DNA of 9,984 bases from Desulfobacterales bacterium (GTDB lineage: Bacteria > Desulfobacterota > Desulfobacteria > Desulfobacterales > UBA5852). The DNA lies in contig JASJBQ010000183.1 in assembly GCA_030066455.1 (NCBI GenBank), positions 1-9,984 on the forward strand, given 5' to 3'. The notes under the pieces are model-generated. The model did no database searches. It was not told where the DNA came from and saw nothing but the letters and a program-made list of their open reading frames with translations. The translations under genes and the position numbers were made by a program. The stretch's first letter is position 1. Each line of letters opens with the position of its first letter. Shown here piece by piece: positions 1-6,442 of this stretch.

Positions 1-1713
1 TTCCATCATTCCGGATCCCCTTCGATCATCGTCGATCACGACTTCACCATCGCCATGGCCAATTCCAAGTTCGAGGAGTTGACCGGCTTCACGCGCGATG
101 AAATCGAAGGCCGGATGAAATGGATCGAATTCATCGCCGCCCACGACCGCGAGAAGGTCACCCATTATCACTACACCCGCCGCACGGCAGAGGACGAAGT
201 ACCGTCCGAATACGAATGCCAGATCACCGACCGCCACGGAAACACCCGGGATATCTTCATCAAGGTGGGCATGTTGCCCGAACCCGGCCGCGCGATCGCC
301 TCGCTGATCGACATTACATCGTTGAAGCAGACCGAGAAGGATCTGCGTGAGCGCGAGGCCCTCTACAGCGCCATGCTCGAGGGCTACGAGGGCATGCTCT
401 ACTTCATCTCCGATGACTACCGCATCAAGTTCATGAACGAAAACCTGGTGCGGGCCATCGGCCGCGATGCCGTCGGGGAGATCTGTTACGAGGCCCTGCA
501 CAACCGCCGTACAAAATGCCCGTGGTGCGTCAGCGACCAGGTCTTCGAGGGCGAGACCGTGCGTTTCGAAATCCGCAACCCCAATGACAAGAAATGGTAT
601 TTCAGCGTCAACGTGCCGATCCAGATGGCCGACGGGACAACGTACTGCCAGGCCATGATCCGGGACATCGACCAACGCAAACAGATGGAGGAAGCCCTGC
701 GCGATAGCGAGGCCCACCTGCGCCAAGAGAACCTGCGCCTGCGCTCCACCATCAAGCAGCGCAACAAGTTTGGCGACATCGTGGGTGCCAGCGACGCCAT
801 GCAGGAGGTCTATGAATTGATGCTGATGGCGGCGGCATCGGACGCCAACATCATCCTCTACGGTGAATCAGGTACCGGCAAGGAGCTTGTGGCCAGCGCC
901 ATCCACAACATGAGCGAACGCCGCGAAGCCAATTTCGTGCCTGTGAACTGCGGCGCCATCCCGGAAGCCCTCCTCGAGCGGGAGTTTTTCGGCCACAAGA
1001 AAGGCGCCTTCACCGGCGCGACCGAGGACAAACAGGGCTATCTGGACGAGGCGGACGGTGGGACCTTGTTTCTGGACGAAATCGGTGAAATCAAACCGGA
1101 CCTGCAGGTCAAGCTGTTGCGGGCCATCGAAGGCGGCGGCTACACTCCCATCGGTAGCAACGAGGTGCGCAAACCCGATTTCCGTATCATTGCCGCCACG
1201 AGCCGCAATCTGACCGCAATGGTCCAAAAGGGCAGGATGCGCAGCGATTTTTTCTACCGCGTCCATGTCATTCCCGTGCATCTGCCGCCGCTGCGCCAGC
1301 GCAAGGAGGATATTCCACTCCTGGTGGAGCATTTTCTCAACGCCTACGATCGTAAAATGCGGCCGGTCATCGGTGACCACATCCGCCAGGCCCTCCTTGA
1401 TCATGATTGGCCCGGAAACGTGCGCGAACTCCAGAATGTGCTCTATCGCTTCGTAACCCTCAAACGTCTGGACCTCACCGGCGAGACCATCGGGGAGGCA
1501 GCGGCGGGGGAAAAAGAGATGACAGGCGAGGACGCGGCGCCGCAGGCGGAAGTTCCCACCCAGGACCTGGCTTCAGCCGTAAACGCTTATGAAAAACAAA
1601 TCATCAGCGCCGCTCTGGCCCGATGTCGCTGGAATCGTACCCAAACCGCACAGGCGTTGGGCCTGGGGCTGCGTACCCTCCAACGCAAGATGAAAGCCTA
1701 CGGTATTCAATAA
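1..1713 (+). CDS. PAS-PAS sigma-54-dependent transcriptional activator (5' partial)
   Basis: Enhancer-binding protein that would use ATP hydrolysis to open sigma-54 RNA polymerase promoters after sensing a signal through PAS domains. The frame is open from the first base, and the residues before the first ATG (nt 55) already read as the start of a PAS domain (SPSIIVDHDF), so the true start is upstream. Counting from the window's first codon: PAS 1 about 5-105; PAS 2 about 122-225, with C162 and CPWC at 173-176; a short coiled coil about 229-253; AAA+ domain from about 257, with Walker A GESGTGKE (288-295), the sigma-54 contact loop GAFTGA (335-340), Walker B within GGTLFLDEIGE (353-363) and an arginine-finger region near 414. 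The C-terminus (about 530-570) is a Fis-type helix-turn-helix. There is no receiver domain in the visible part, and all visible motifs are intact. The ligand is unknown. Confidence 0.97.
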   Translation, partial: FHHSGSPSIIVDHDFTIAMANSKFEELTGFTRDEIEGRMKWIEFIAAHDREKVTHYHYTRRTAEDEVPSEYECQITDRHGNTRDIFIKVGMLPEPGRAIASLIDITSLKQTEKDLREREALYSAMLEGYEGMLYFISDDYRIKFMNENLVRAIGRDAVGEICYEALHNRRTKCPWCVSDQVFEGETVRFEIRNPNDKKWYFSVNVPIQMADGTTYCQAMIRDIDQRKQMEEALRDSEAHLRQENLRLRSTIKQRNKFGDIVGASDAMQEVYELMLMAAASDANIILYGESGTGKELVASAIHNMSERREANFVPVNCGAIPEALLEREFFGHKKGAFTGATEDKQGYLDEADGGTLFLDEIGEIKPDLQVKLLRAIEGGGYTPIGSNEVRKPDFRIIAATSRNLTAMVQKGRMRSDFFYRVHVIPVHLPPLRQRKEDIPLLVEHFLNAYDRKMRPVIGDHIRQALLDHDWPGNVRELQNVLYRFVTLKRLDLTGETIGEAAAGEKEMTGEDAAPQAEVPTQDLASAVNAYEKQIISAALARCRWNRTQTAQALGLGLRTLQRKMKAYGIQ

Positions 1714-1968
1714 ATTCCTTCCACAGATGTGACCCGAGAATTCGTCCGATAAACCGCGCCAGGTTCGTCATAGAGTGCGTCATTATTGTCGCAAATAATT
1801 TTCTTATATTATTCCGATAGGTTGCAGTGATTTATCATCCTACCATGTCAAATTTGGCGTACCTTGGCGCCCATATTCCCTGCCGCCACTTGTCCGCAGA
1901 AGCCGACTGAATCTAAATATATTAATTTTTTCAGACTGTTATATGTTTTTTTATCCTCTCCAACAATG

Positions 1969-1983
1969 TGGCACACAATTTGT
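1969..1983 (+). promoter_or_regulatory. Candidate sigma-54 (-24/-12) promoter
   Basis: TGGCAC-N5-TTGT matches the sigma-54 consensus TGGCAC-N5-TTGC except for the last base (GT instead of GC at -12). The GG and the G of the -12 element are separated by exactly 10 nt, as the consensus requires. The expected transcription start is near 1995, giving a leader of about 70 nt before the ATG at 2064. The adjacent upstream gene encodes a sigma-54 activator with an intact GAFTGA loop, which raises the plausibility. The changed -12 base lowers it. Confidence 0.5.
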
Positions 1984-2052
1984 TAACATTTCACACTAAT
2001 TTAATTCGTTCACGTCTAACCGGGCATCCTTCGGGAACCCCAAACCAACGAT

Positions 2053-2058
2053 AAGGAG
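2053..2058 (+). promoter_or_regulatory. Ribosome binding site of the small membrane protein
   Basis: AAGGAG (preceded by T, so TAAGGAG) lies 5 nt before the ATG at 2064. This is one of the strongest Shine-Dalgarno matches in the window and the main argument that the 54-codon frame is translated. Confidence 0.75.
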
Positions 2059-2063
2059 TCACC

Positions 2064-2228
2064 ATGACGGCTTACAACACCGCCCTCGACCAGAACCCCG
2101 CACGCCTCAATCTTGTCGCCAGCCGCCAGCGCAGCAGCCGCAGCAGCGGAATGATCGGCAAAACCATGGCCGGCATCAACCTGCTGGCCTTCTGTGCCAT
2201 CGTTATCGGCAGCTACCTGACGATCTAG
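2064..2228 (+). CDS. Small single-pass membrane protein (54 aa)
   Basis: I do not recognise this protein. It starts with MTAYNTALDQ, has an arginine/serine-rich basic stretch around residues 21-28 (RQRSSRSS) and a glycine/lysine segment, then ends in one hydrophobic helix (about 35-54, ending AIVIGSYLTI) that reaches the C-terminus. The basic residues before the helix predict N-terminus in the cytoplasm and C-terminus out. Translation is supported by a strong AAGGAG 5 nt upstream. Transcription is supported by the candidate sigma-54 promoter about 80 bp upstream, and the strong terminator about 130 bp downstream closes the unit. By context it could be a target of the neighbouring sigma-54 activator, perhaps a small stress- or regulator-type membrane peptide, but nothing in the sequence gives a molecular function. 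It is short enough to be missed by routine gene calling. Confidence 0.7.
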   Translation: MTAYNTALDQNPARLNLVASRQRSSRSSGMIGKTMAGINLLAFCAIVIGSYLTI

Positions 2229-2357
2229 TCGCTCAATGCGAACGCGCCGGGGTGTTTCCCGGCATCGATTCGATAGGCATTGTCGATCGCCCACTCCGAT
2301 AGCGCCAGCCCGATCGGAGGTGCGACCACGGAGATCGGCGATCACCCGGGCATTTTA

Positions 2358-2402
2358 AAACAGCAATGGCGGGCCGTTCCTTTTGGCCCGCCATTGCTGT
2401 TT
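2358..2402. terminator. Bidirectional intrinsic terminator
   Basis: A perfect 18-bp inverted repeat (2358-2375 with 2385-2402) encloses a 9-nt loop (GTTCCTTTT). The base of the stem is A/T pairs, so transcripts from the left end in a U run at 2400-2402, and transcripts from the right end in UUUUAAAAU (2360-2352 read on the minus strand). It sits between the convergent small membrane gene and the prolyl isomerase gene and suits both. A smaller 6-bp hairpin, GCCGGG/CCCGGC, at 2245-2262 just after the small gene has no U run and is less convincing. Nothing else was recognised in 2229-2448. Confidence 0.88.
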
Positions 2403-2448
2403 GCGCATCGGTTTACGAACACCCGGCGCTGAGGCGTTGGAGCCGATA

Positions 2449-3459
2449 TTAGCCGCCAGTGGCGGGGGCGGCCGTCGGGGGCATGGCCCCCGTCCGGGTT
2501 TCAATCTCCGCCTTGGCCCGCAGCATTTCAAGGTGCTGCCGCACCACCTGCCCGTCTTTTTCTTTCTTGATATTCTGGGCAATCCGCTCTTTGGCTTCCT
2601 CGTATTCGATGGTACCGGCCGGACGGCGGTCCGTCAGTTTGATCAAATGATAGCCGAACCGCGTTTCCACGACTTCGCTGACCTCGTCCTTTTCGAGCGC
2701 GAAGGCGGCATCTTCAAAGGGTTTGACCATCTGGCCGCGACCGAAATAGCCCAGATCCCCTCCCCTGGCGCTGCTCGGCCCCTCTGAATGCGACTTGGCC
2801 AGCTCGGCGAAATCCTCACCGGCTCTGACCTTTTTCTGCAGGTCCCTGATCTTTTTCTGGGCGGCCTTTTTCTGGTCGTCATCCGCCTCCGGTGCCACCT
2901 TGATGAGGATATGACTGGCCTGGATTTGCTCCGGCGTCTGGAACAGGTTGGTATTCTCCTCGTAAAAGGCCTTCATTTCATCGTCTGACACCTGGACGTC
3001 GGCCACAAGCTGGCCGATCAGCTGCTGAATGGCCAGGCCGCGTCGTATCTTACGCTTGAGGTCGTCTTCGGAAATTTTGAGCGTGCTCAGAGTTTTCTGA
3101 AACTCCTCTTCGCTGCCGAACCGCGCTTTGACCCGCGCCATTTCCTGGCTCACGCGCTGCTCGACGACCTCGATGCCTCGGGCCTGCGTGTCCTGGTAGA
3201 GCAGTTCCTCCTCTATCATGCGACCGATGACACTCTCGCGAACCATCGGCATGGACTCTTCACCGACCATTTGCCCCTGCTGGGCCATCTGGCCAATCGT
3301 CTGCTGAAATTCGAAATCGAAATCCTCCTGGGATATGGGCACACCGTTGACCGTGGCCACCGAAGGAGAATCGGGAGCCTGATCCTGGGCGGTTGCAATG
3401 CCCGTCGCAACTAAAAACATCAGAAACACGCCTGTCCAGCGGTACAGGTTGGAAAGCAT
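2449..3459 (-). CDS. Exported PpiC/SurA-type peptidyl-prolyl isomerase
   Basis: Periplasmic folding factor expected to catalyse cis-trans isomerisation of proline bonds and/or chaperone outer-membrane proteins. The 336-residue product has a Sec signal peptide (hydrophobic 9-22, cleavage likely near ATAQ, 22-25). It then has a SurA-like N-terminal helical domain (about 33-155) and one parvulin domain (about 178-277) with QASHILIKV (180-188), GGDLGYF (233-239) and FGYHLIKL (268-275), and finally a charged helix. Only one parvulin domain is present, unlike E. coli SurA, which has two. The tail is Pro/Ala/Gly rich. I chose ATG at 3459 over an in-frame TTG one codon upstream because GAGGAG is 8 nt from the ATG. 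It lies on the same strand as, and 248 bp after, the ParB-like gene, so co-transcription is possible but unproven. Confidence 0.93.
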   Translation of the reverse strand: MLSNLYRWTGVFLMFLVATGIATAQDQAPDSPSVATVNGVPISQEDFDFEFQQTIGQMAQQGQMVGEESMPMVRESVIGRMIEEELLYQDTQARGIEVVEQRVSQEMARVKARFGSEEEFQKTLSTLKISEDDLKRKIRRGLAIQQLIGQLVADVQVSDDEMKAFYEENTNLFQTPEQIQASHILIKVAPEADDDQKKAAQKKIRDLQKKVRAGEDFAELAKSHSEGPSSARGGDLGYFGRGQMVKPFEDAAFALEKDEVSEVVETRFGYHLIKLTDRRPAGTIEYEEAKERIAQNIKKEKDGQVVRQHLEMLRAKAEIETRTGAMPPTAAPATGG

Positions 3460-3467
3460 CAATTGAT

Positions 3468-3473
3468 CTCCTC
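3468..3473 (-). promoter_or_regulatory. Ribosome binding site deciding the prolyl isomerase start
   Basis: GAGGAG on the minus strand lies 8 nt upstream of ATG 3459-3457 and 5 nt upstream of TTG 3462-3460. The spacing and codon favour the ATG. Confidence 0.75.
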
Positions 3474-3707
3474 AGTAAAAGGCGGATGCAAATGCCGTTC
3501 TAAGTCGGTGCGGTGAATGTTACGATCGCCGGCGGATGTTGAGCCCGGCCGATCGCACGGGGCGATTCATGCGCGACGCGCGTCTTCCGACCGAGCCTCG
3601 AAACAAGCCGTCGTCGCGGCAATCCACAGGGCATGTGGGAATTCGGCAGGTTGGCGATTCGTGCGAGGCACGATAACGCCTCTGATGGTCAAAGGCAAGC
3701 AAAACCC

Positions 3708-4784
3708 TCAGCTTTTCATTTTCGAAAAACCGGGGATCAGCGTCTGGGTGCTGTTGACACCGTTGAGCTGGCGAACGTTTTCATGAACGAATTGGGATAT
3801 GATTTCGGCGTCCGAACTCAGCAGGTCGCGCGTGAGGACAATTTTGACGAGCAGGTCCACCTCCCCGTGGACGGAATGAATTTCGATAACCTCATCCAGT
3901 TCAAAGAGCTTCTCGACGATTTTGTATTCCCGCTTGGCCTGGACGCGCATCAGGATGAATGCGGTGATGCCGCGCTGCATATCCGGGTAATTGCATTCTT
4001 TCAGTTCAGCCATTTGCCTGCGAAACGCCTCCATGTCTTTGGGTATCAGTTTATCGACGCCGATGCCGTAGCGGCGCTGGCGACTCGCCTGCCATTGATG
4101 GTGCGCGATGTAGGCGCACAGGTCGTCCAGCGTGCGCTCGGCGAAAGCGTCGATCAGCCGCCCCCGTCGAACGATAGCCTGAAGGGGGCGGTAGATGCTC
4201 CGGTACCAGTCGCCGGCGGCCTCGTGAAAATCGCAGGGGCGCCCCTCCTGGCTTTGCAGGTGCGTTTGATGGCGCTCGATCTGCTCGAGCAGACTGGCAT
4301 ACTGCCCGACCTCGGTCAACCGAATCTCGCCCGGCAGCTGGGTGCGATCGGCGAAATCGGCCCGTTCGCGATAAAGCAGATCCTGCAGGCTGTTGCCCGA
4401 AGGGATAAACTCGACGATATGGGCCCTGATTTCATCGTGATTCAATTCGTTGGCGGCGGCGATGCGGTGATTGCCATCGAGCACGTAGAAATTGTCCTTG
4501 ATCTGGTAGAGCTTGACCGGCGGCAGCACGCGCCCTTCGCGCATGGCCTTCTTGACGCGCTGCAGCCGCTCGGAAGGTAGCCGTTTTTTGAGCCGGAACT
4601 GGCTGTCGAAATCCTGGTAGCGGCCGACGCTGCCCACGATCCGATCGAGGGCCACCGTACGCACCCCCCGTACCCGGCTGTCGTAGGCCGCCTGACGCTG
4701 CTGCTCTTCCTTGAAATTCTTGATCGTCCGCGCAGAGGCCTTGGATGCCGGACCTTCCCGTATTTTCTTGATCCAGTCAGGCAT
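3708..4784 (-). CDS. ParB-like nuclease-fold / DUF4032-like / AsnC-C-terminal-like fusion protein
   Basis: A 358-residue cytoplasmic protein of unknown function. Start choice: ATG at 4784 (MPDWIKKIRE), whose codons overlap the end of the upstream phosphoesterase by 8 bp (4777-4784), implying translational coupling. The 26 codons further upstream in frame lie inside that gene and look non-native. Domains: a basic N-terminal helix; a ParB/sulfiredoxin-like fold about 41-127 with DGNHRIAAA (103-111), where the DGNHR motif occupies the place of the usual GxRR signature; a middle region about 158-250 resembling DUF4032 (DWYRSIYRPL at 192-201, then FAERTLDDL); and about 272-352 a segment resembling the ligand-binding C-terminal (RAM) domain of Lrp/AsnC regulators (ITAFILMRVQ, then HGEVDLLVKI and GVNSTQTLI). 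There is no visible helix-turn-helix. A nucleotide- or DNA-linked regulatory role with small-molecule sensing is inference. The 248 bp after it holds only a weak 5-bp hairpin (3665-3682). Confidence 0.85.
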   Translation of the reverse strand: MPDWIKKIREGPASKASARTIKNFKEEQQRQAAYDSRVRGVRTVALDRIVGSVGRYQDFDSQFRLKKRLPSERLQRVKKAMREGRVLPPVKLYQIKDNFYVLDGNHRIAAANELNHDEIRAHIVEFIPSGNSLQDLLYRERADFADRTQLPGEIRLTEVGQYASLLEQIERHQTHLQSQEGRPCDFHEAAGDWYRSIYRPLQAIVRRGRLIDAFAERTLDDLCAYIAHHQWQASRQRRYGIGVDKLIPKDMEAFRRQMAELKECNYPDMQRGITAFILMRVQAKREYKIVEKLFELDEVIEIHSVHGEVDLLVKIVLTRDLLSSDAEIISQFVHENVRQLNGVNSTQTLIPGFSKMKS

Positions 4785-5376
4785 GATCGAATTCCAGGAT
4801 GCTGTATCCGTAGGTGTTGATGATGGTCGTGGCGACGGTGCGCGTCTGCCGCTCAGCCACACAGCTGAACCGGCGATGGATGTGTCCGTGGATGAAATAG
4901 GCCGGCCGATAGTTGTGGATCAGCCGTCGAAAGCATTCGAACCCACGGTGGCAAAGATCCGCGCCGTCGTGAATCCCTCGCGGCGGCGCATGGGTGATGA
5001 CAATATCGACCCCGCCCCGCCACCAGGCCACCGGTCGCATGCGTCGCACCATCCGGGCCATTTGCTTCTCGGTGTACTGGTAGGGCCCGCCATTATACCA
5101 CATGGAGCCCTCCAGGCCCATGAACTTGATCCCCCGGAACCGGACGACACGCTCATGGATGTTGCGGCAGCCGCGGGGGGTGTGGTCCTTCATACGAATG
5201 TCATGGTTCCCCTTGACGTAAAACAGGGGCACATCGAAAGCATTGGTCAGGTGGCTCAGGTATTCCGGAGGCAGATCACCGCAACCCAGCACCAGATCGA
5301 CAGGGCCCAAACGGTCCTTGTCGGCGCGGGGGTAAAGCCGCGGATCGATGACATCCGAAACCGATAATATGCGCAT
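4777..5376 (-). CDS. Calcineurin-like metallophosphoesterase
   Basis: A 199-residue cytoplasmic two-metal phosphoesterase. Visible motifs, in order: SVSDVIDPRLY (5-15), GCGDLP (31-36), GNHD (56-59), THAPP (128-132) and GHIH (164-167), the standard metal-binding series. The first motif lacks the usual histidine of DxH (DVID instead). This looks like a feature of the subfamily whose members begin with a VSD-x-VDP-type sequence, so activity is probably retained, but the metal site may differ. The substrate cannot be read from the sequence; phosphodiesters or nucleotides are typical. It begins with ATG at 5376, has no strong Shine-Dalgarno match, and is the first gene of a minus-strand pair with the ParB-like fusion, overlapping it by 8 bp. 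A TACAAT hexamer on the minus strand (5475-5470) could be a -10 element, but no good -35 accompanies it. Confidence 0.93.
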   Translation of the reverse strand: MRILSVSDVIDPRLYPRADKDRLGPVDLVLGCGDLPPEYLSHLTNAFDVPLFYVKGNHDIRMKDHTPRGCRNIHERVVRFRGIKFMGLEGSMWYNGGPYQYTEKQMARMVRRMRPVAWWRGGVDIVITHAPPRGIHDGADLCHRGFECFRRLIHNYRPAYFIHGHIHRRFSCVAERQTRTVATTIINTYGYSILEFDHA

Positions 5377-5540
5377 AATTCGTACCGCTATGAAGCCAGT
5401 GAGAGCGGGCCCATCCCTTCAGGGAACAGGGTCGCTGCGATCTCCGGGCCCGTACCAGAAACGAACGCCATTGTAAACCGAACACACGGGGGCGGCGGCA
5501 TTATTTTCCGTAATCCATGCAAGTCACACGATCGCCGGAG

Positions 5541-5569
5541 TTGCGCAACCCCTTCCAAGCGGATAAGAT
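5541..5569 (+). promoter_or_regulatory. Candidate sigma-70-type promoter for the 252-aa gene
   Basis: TTGCGC (5541-5546), a 17-nt spacer, then TAAGAT (5564-5569): 3/6 and 4/6 matches with ideal spacing, giving a predicted short leader of about 30 nt. The 228-bp divergent region 5377-5604 also has a CGGGCCC/GGGCCCG inverted repeat (about 5407-5453) of doubtful meaning. Weak evidence overall. Confidence 0.3.
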
Positions 5570-5604
5570 GAATACGCTCCCAAACGACCCTATCGAGGGA
5601 AGGC

Positions 5605-6363
5605 ATGCCCCAGACGCGCTATGATGTCATTCTGACCGACCAGATTGCCGCGGATCGTGATTTGCAGGAAGTCACCGCAGCCCTGGCCCGATTGCTTGGC
5701 CAGGATGCGCACCGGGTCGCGGCGCTCATCAAAAAGGGCGATCAGATCCTTAAACGTCATGTGGATGCGTCAACGGGCCGGCAATATCTCCGGGCCCTGA
5801 ATGCAGCGGGTGCGGTGGGCCGCCTGAGACCGACCGCGTCCCCGAGCCGCCCGGTGTCTTCCGATGGCCGGCGTCATGCGAGCGCCGCTGCGTCCGATCT
5901 GGCCGTCCGCGTCATTTCACCGCGAGCGCACCCCGCCGATGTGGCCTTTGCCCCGATCCAGGCCAACCGAATTACCCATGCCGAAGGCGGCATTGACGTC
6001 AACCGCATCGACACGCCCCCGATCCCCTATGGCGCCATTGCCCTGCTGGCCGTTTACGAAGACCCAGAGGATGAAAAAAAGTATCTCCTGGTTTTTATCA
6101 AAGACCAGAAGCGCGCCTATCGCTGTGACGCCAATCGCATCGTGTTCAGCGACTTTCCAGGCACCCAGGCAACCAGCGTCATCGCCTCGCTTCGCCTTTT
6201 CCTCGAATGGATCGCGAGCCGGCACGCGGCCCTGCGGGTGGACCCTTCCACCGCCGGCTTTATCGAGGGCCGCCCGCCGGCCATACTGGAGATCGATCCC
6301 GTGCGCTACACCACCATGCTGGGAAAAGCGCTCAGCGCCATGGCGGCCGACCCCGTGGCGTAA
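5605..6363 (+). CDS. Conserved-looking hypothetical protein, 252 aa
   Basis: Function not recognised. The start at ATG 5605 is supported by GAGG/GGAAGG just upstream (5595-5603). The product appears cytoplasmic, with no signal peptide or clear membrane helix. The N-terminal ~75 residues (RYDVILTDQI, then ILKRHVDASTGRQYLRALNAAGAVGRL) resemble, from memory, a small alpha/beta module found at the N-terminus of assorted proteobacterial proteins. There follows a low-complexity Ser/Pro/Arg linker (about 76-105) and a C-terminal domain (about 115-250) containing PYGAIALLAVYEDPEDEKKY (141-160), alternating hydrophobic strands and an aromatic helix (SLRLFLEWI, 195-203). The layout suggests a two-domain protein with a flexible hinge. 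It is monocistronic, divergent from the phosphoesterase pair and convergent with the URO-D-like gene 79 bp away. That gap shows no good terminator. Confidence 0.85.
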   Translation: MPQTRYDVILTDQIAADRDLQEVTAALARLLGQDAHRVAALIKKGDQILKRHVDASTGRQYLRALNAAGAVGRLRPTASPSRPVSSDGRRHASAAASDLAVRVISPRAHPADVAFAPIQANRITHAEGGIDVNRIDTPPIPYGAIALLAVYEDPEDEKKYLLVFIKDQKRAYRCDANRIVFSDFPGTQATSVIASLRLFLEWIASRHAALRVDPSTAGFIEGRPPAILEIDPVRYTTMLGKALSAMAADPVA

Positions 6364-6442
6364 TCCCGCGCTCGACGGCCTTTCAGCGACCAGGGCCCCA
6401 CCGGCAGATCAGTCCATCACGGGGGATAACGGCGCAACGGGT

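Larger units (their letters stand above)
1714..2063. other. AT-rich intergenic regulatory region
   Basis: A 350-bp stretch without a convincing gene, clearly richer in A+T than its flanks (notably 1905-1960). No intrinsic terminator is obvious after the activator. It contains a direct repeat CGTCAT at 1766-1771 and 1778-1783, a dyad ATTATT-N6-AATAAT at 1782-1799, and a TGGCG-N14-CGCCA dyad at 1865-1888 preceded by another TTGGCG at 1854-1859. These lie 85-230 bp upstream of a sigma-54-like promoter, a plausible distance for enhancer sites, and the A/T tracts between could help the DNA bend. Just before the small gene, a short hairpin with a UUCG tetraloop (loop 2030-2033, GGG/CCC at the base, 2022-2040) may form in the mRNA leader. 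The regulatory roles are inference. Confidence 0.5.

Noticed and set aside
868..1404. 178-codon minus-strand frame inside the AAA+ domain of the activator
   Set aside because: Antisense shadow of strongly conserved sigma-54 activator motifs.
3665..3682. GAGGC/GCCTC hairpin after the ParB-like gene
   Set aside because: Only 5 bp with an 8-nt loop and no U run on either strand, so not credible as an intrinsic terminator.
3633..4580. 315-codon plus-strand frame opposite the ParB-like gene
   Set aside because: Antisense shadow; the minus strand has recognisable domains and translational coupling to the phosphoesterase.
3708..4784. Chromosome-partitioning ParB
   Set aside because: No HTH DNA-binding domain, a non-standard DGNHR motif, no ParA neighbour and no parS site seen. 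Only the N-terminal fold is ParB-like.
4711..5367. 218-codon plus-strand frame opposite the metallophosphoesterase
   Set aside because: Shadow of a gene with all five phosphoesterase motifs.
5511..5525. GACTTGCATGG shared (minus strand) with 9159-9169 (plus strand), both upstream of genes
   Set aside because: An 11-mer match between two places in 10 kb is expected many times by chance, and the flanks diverge.
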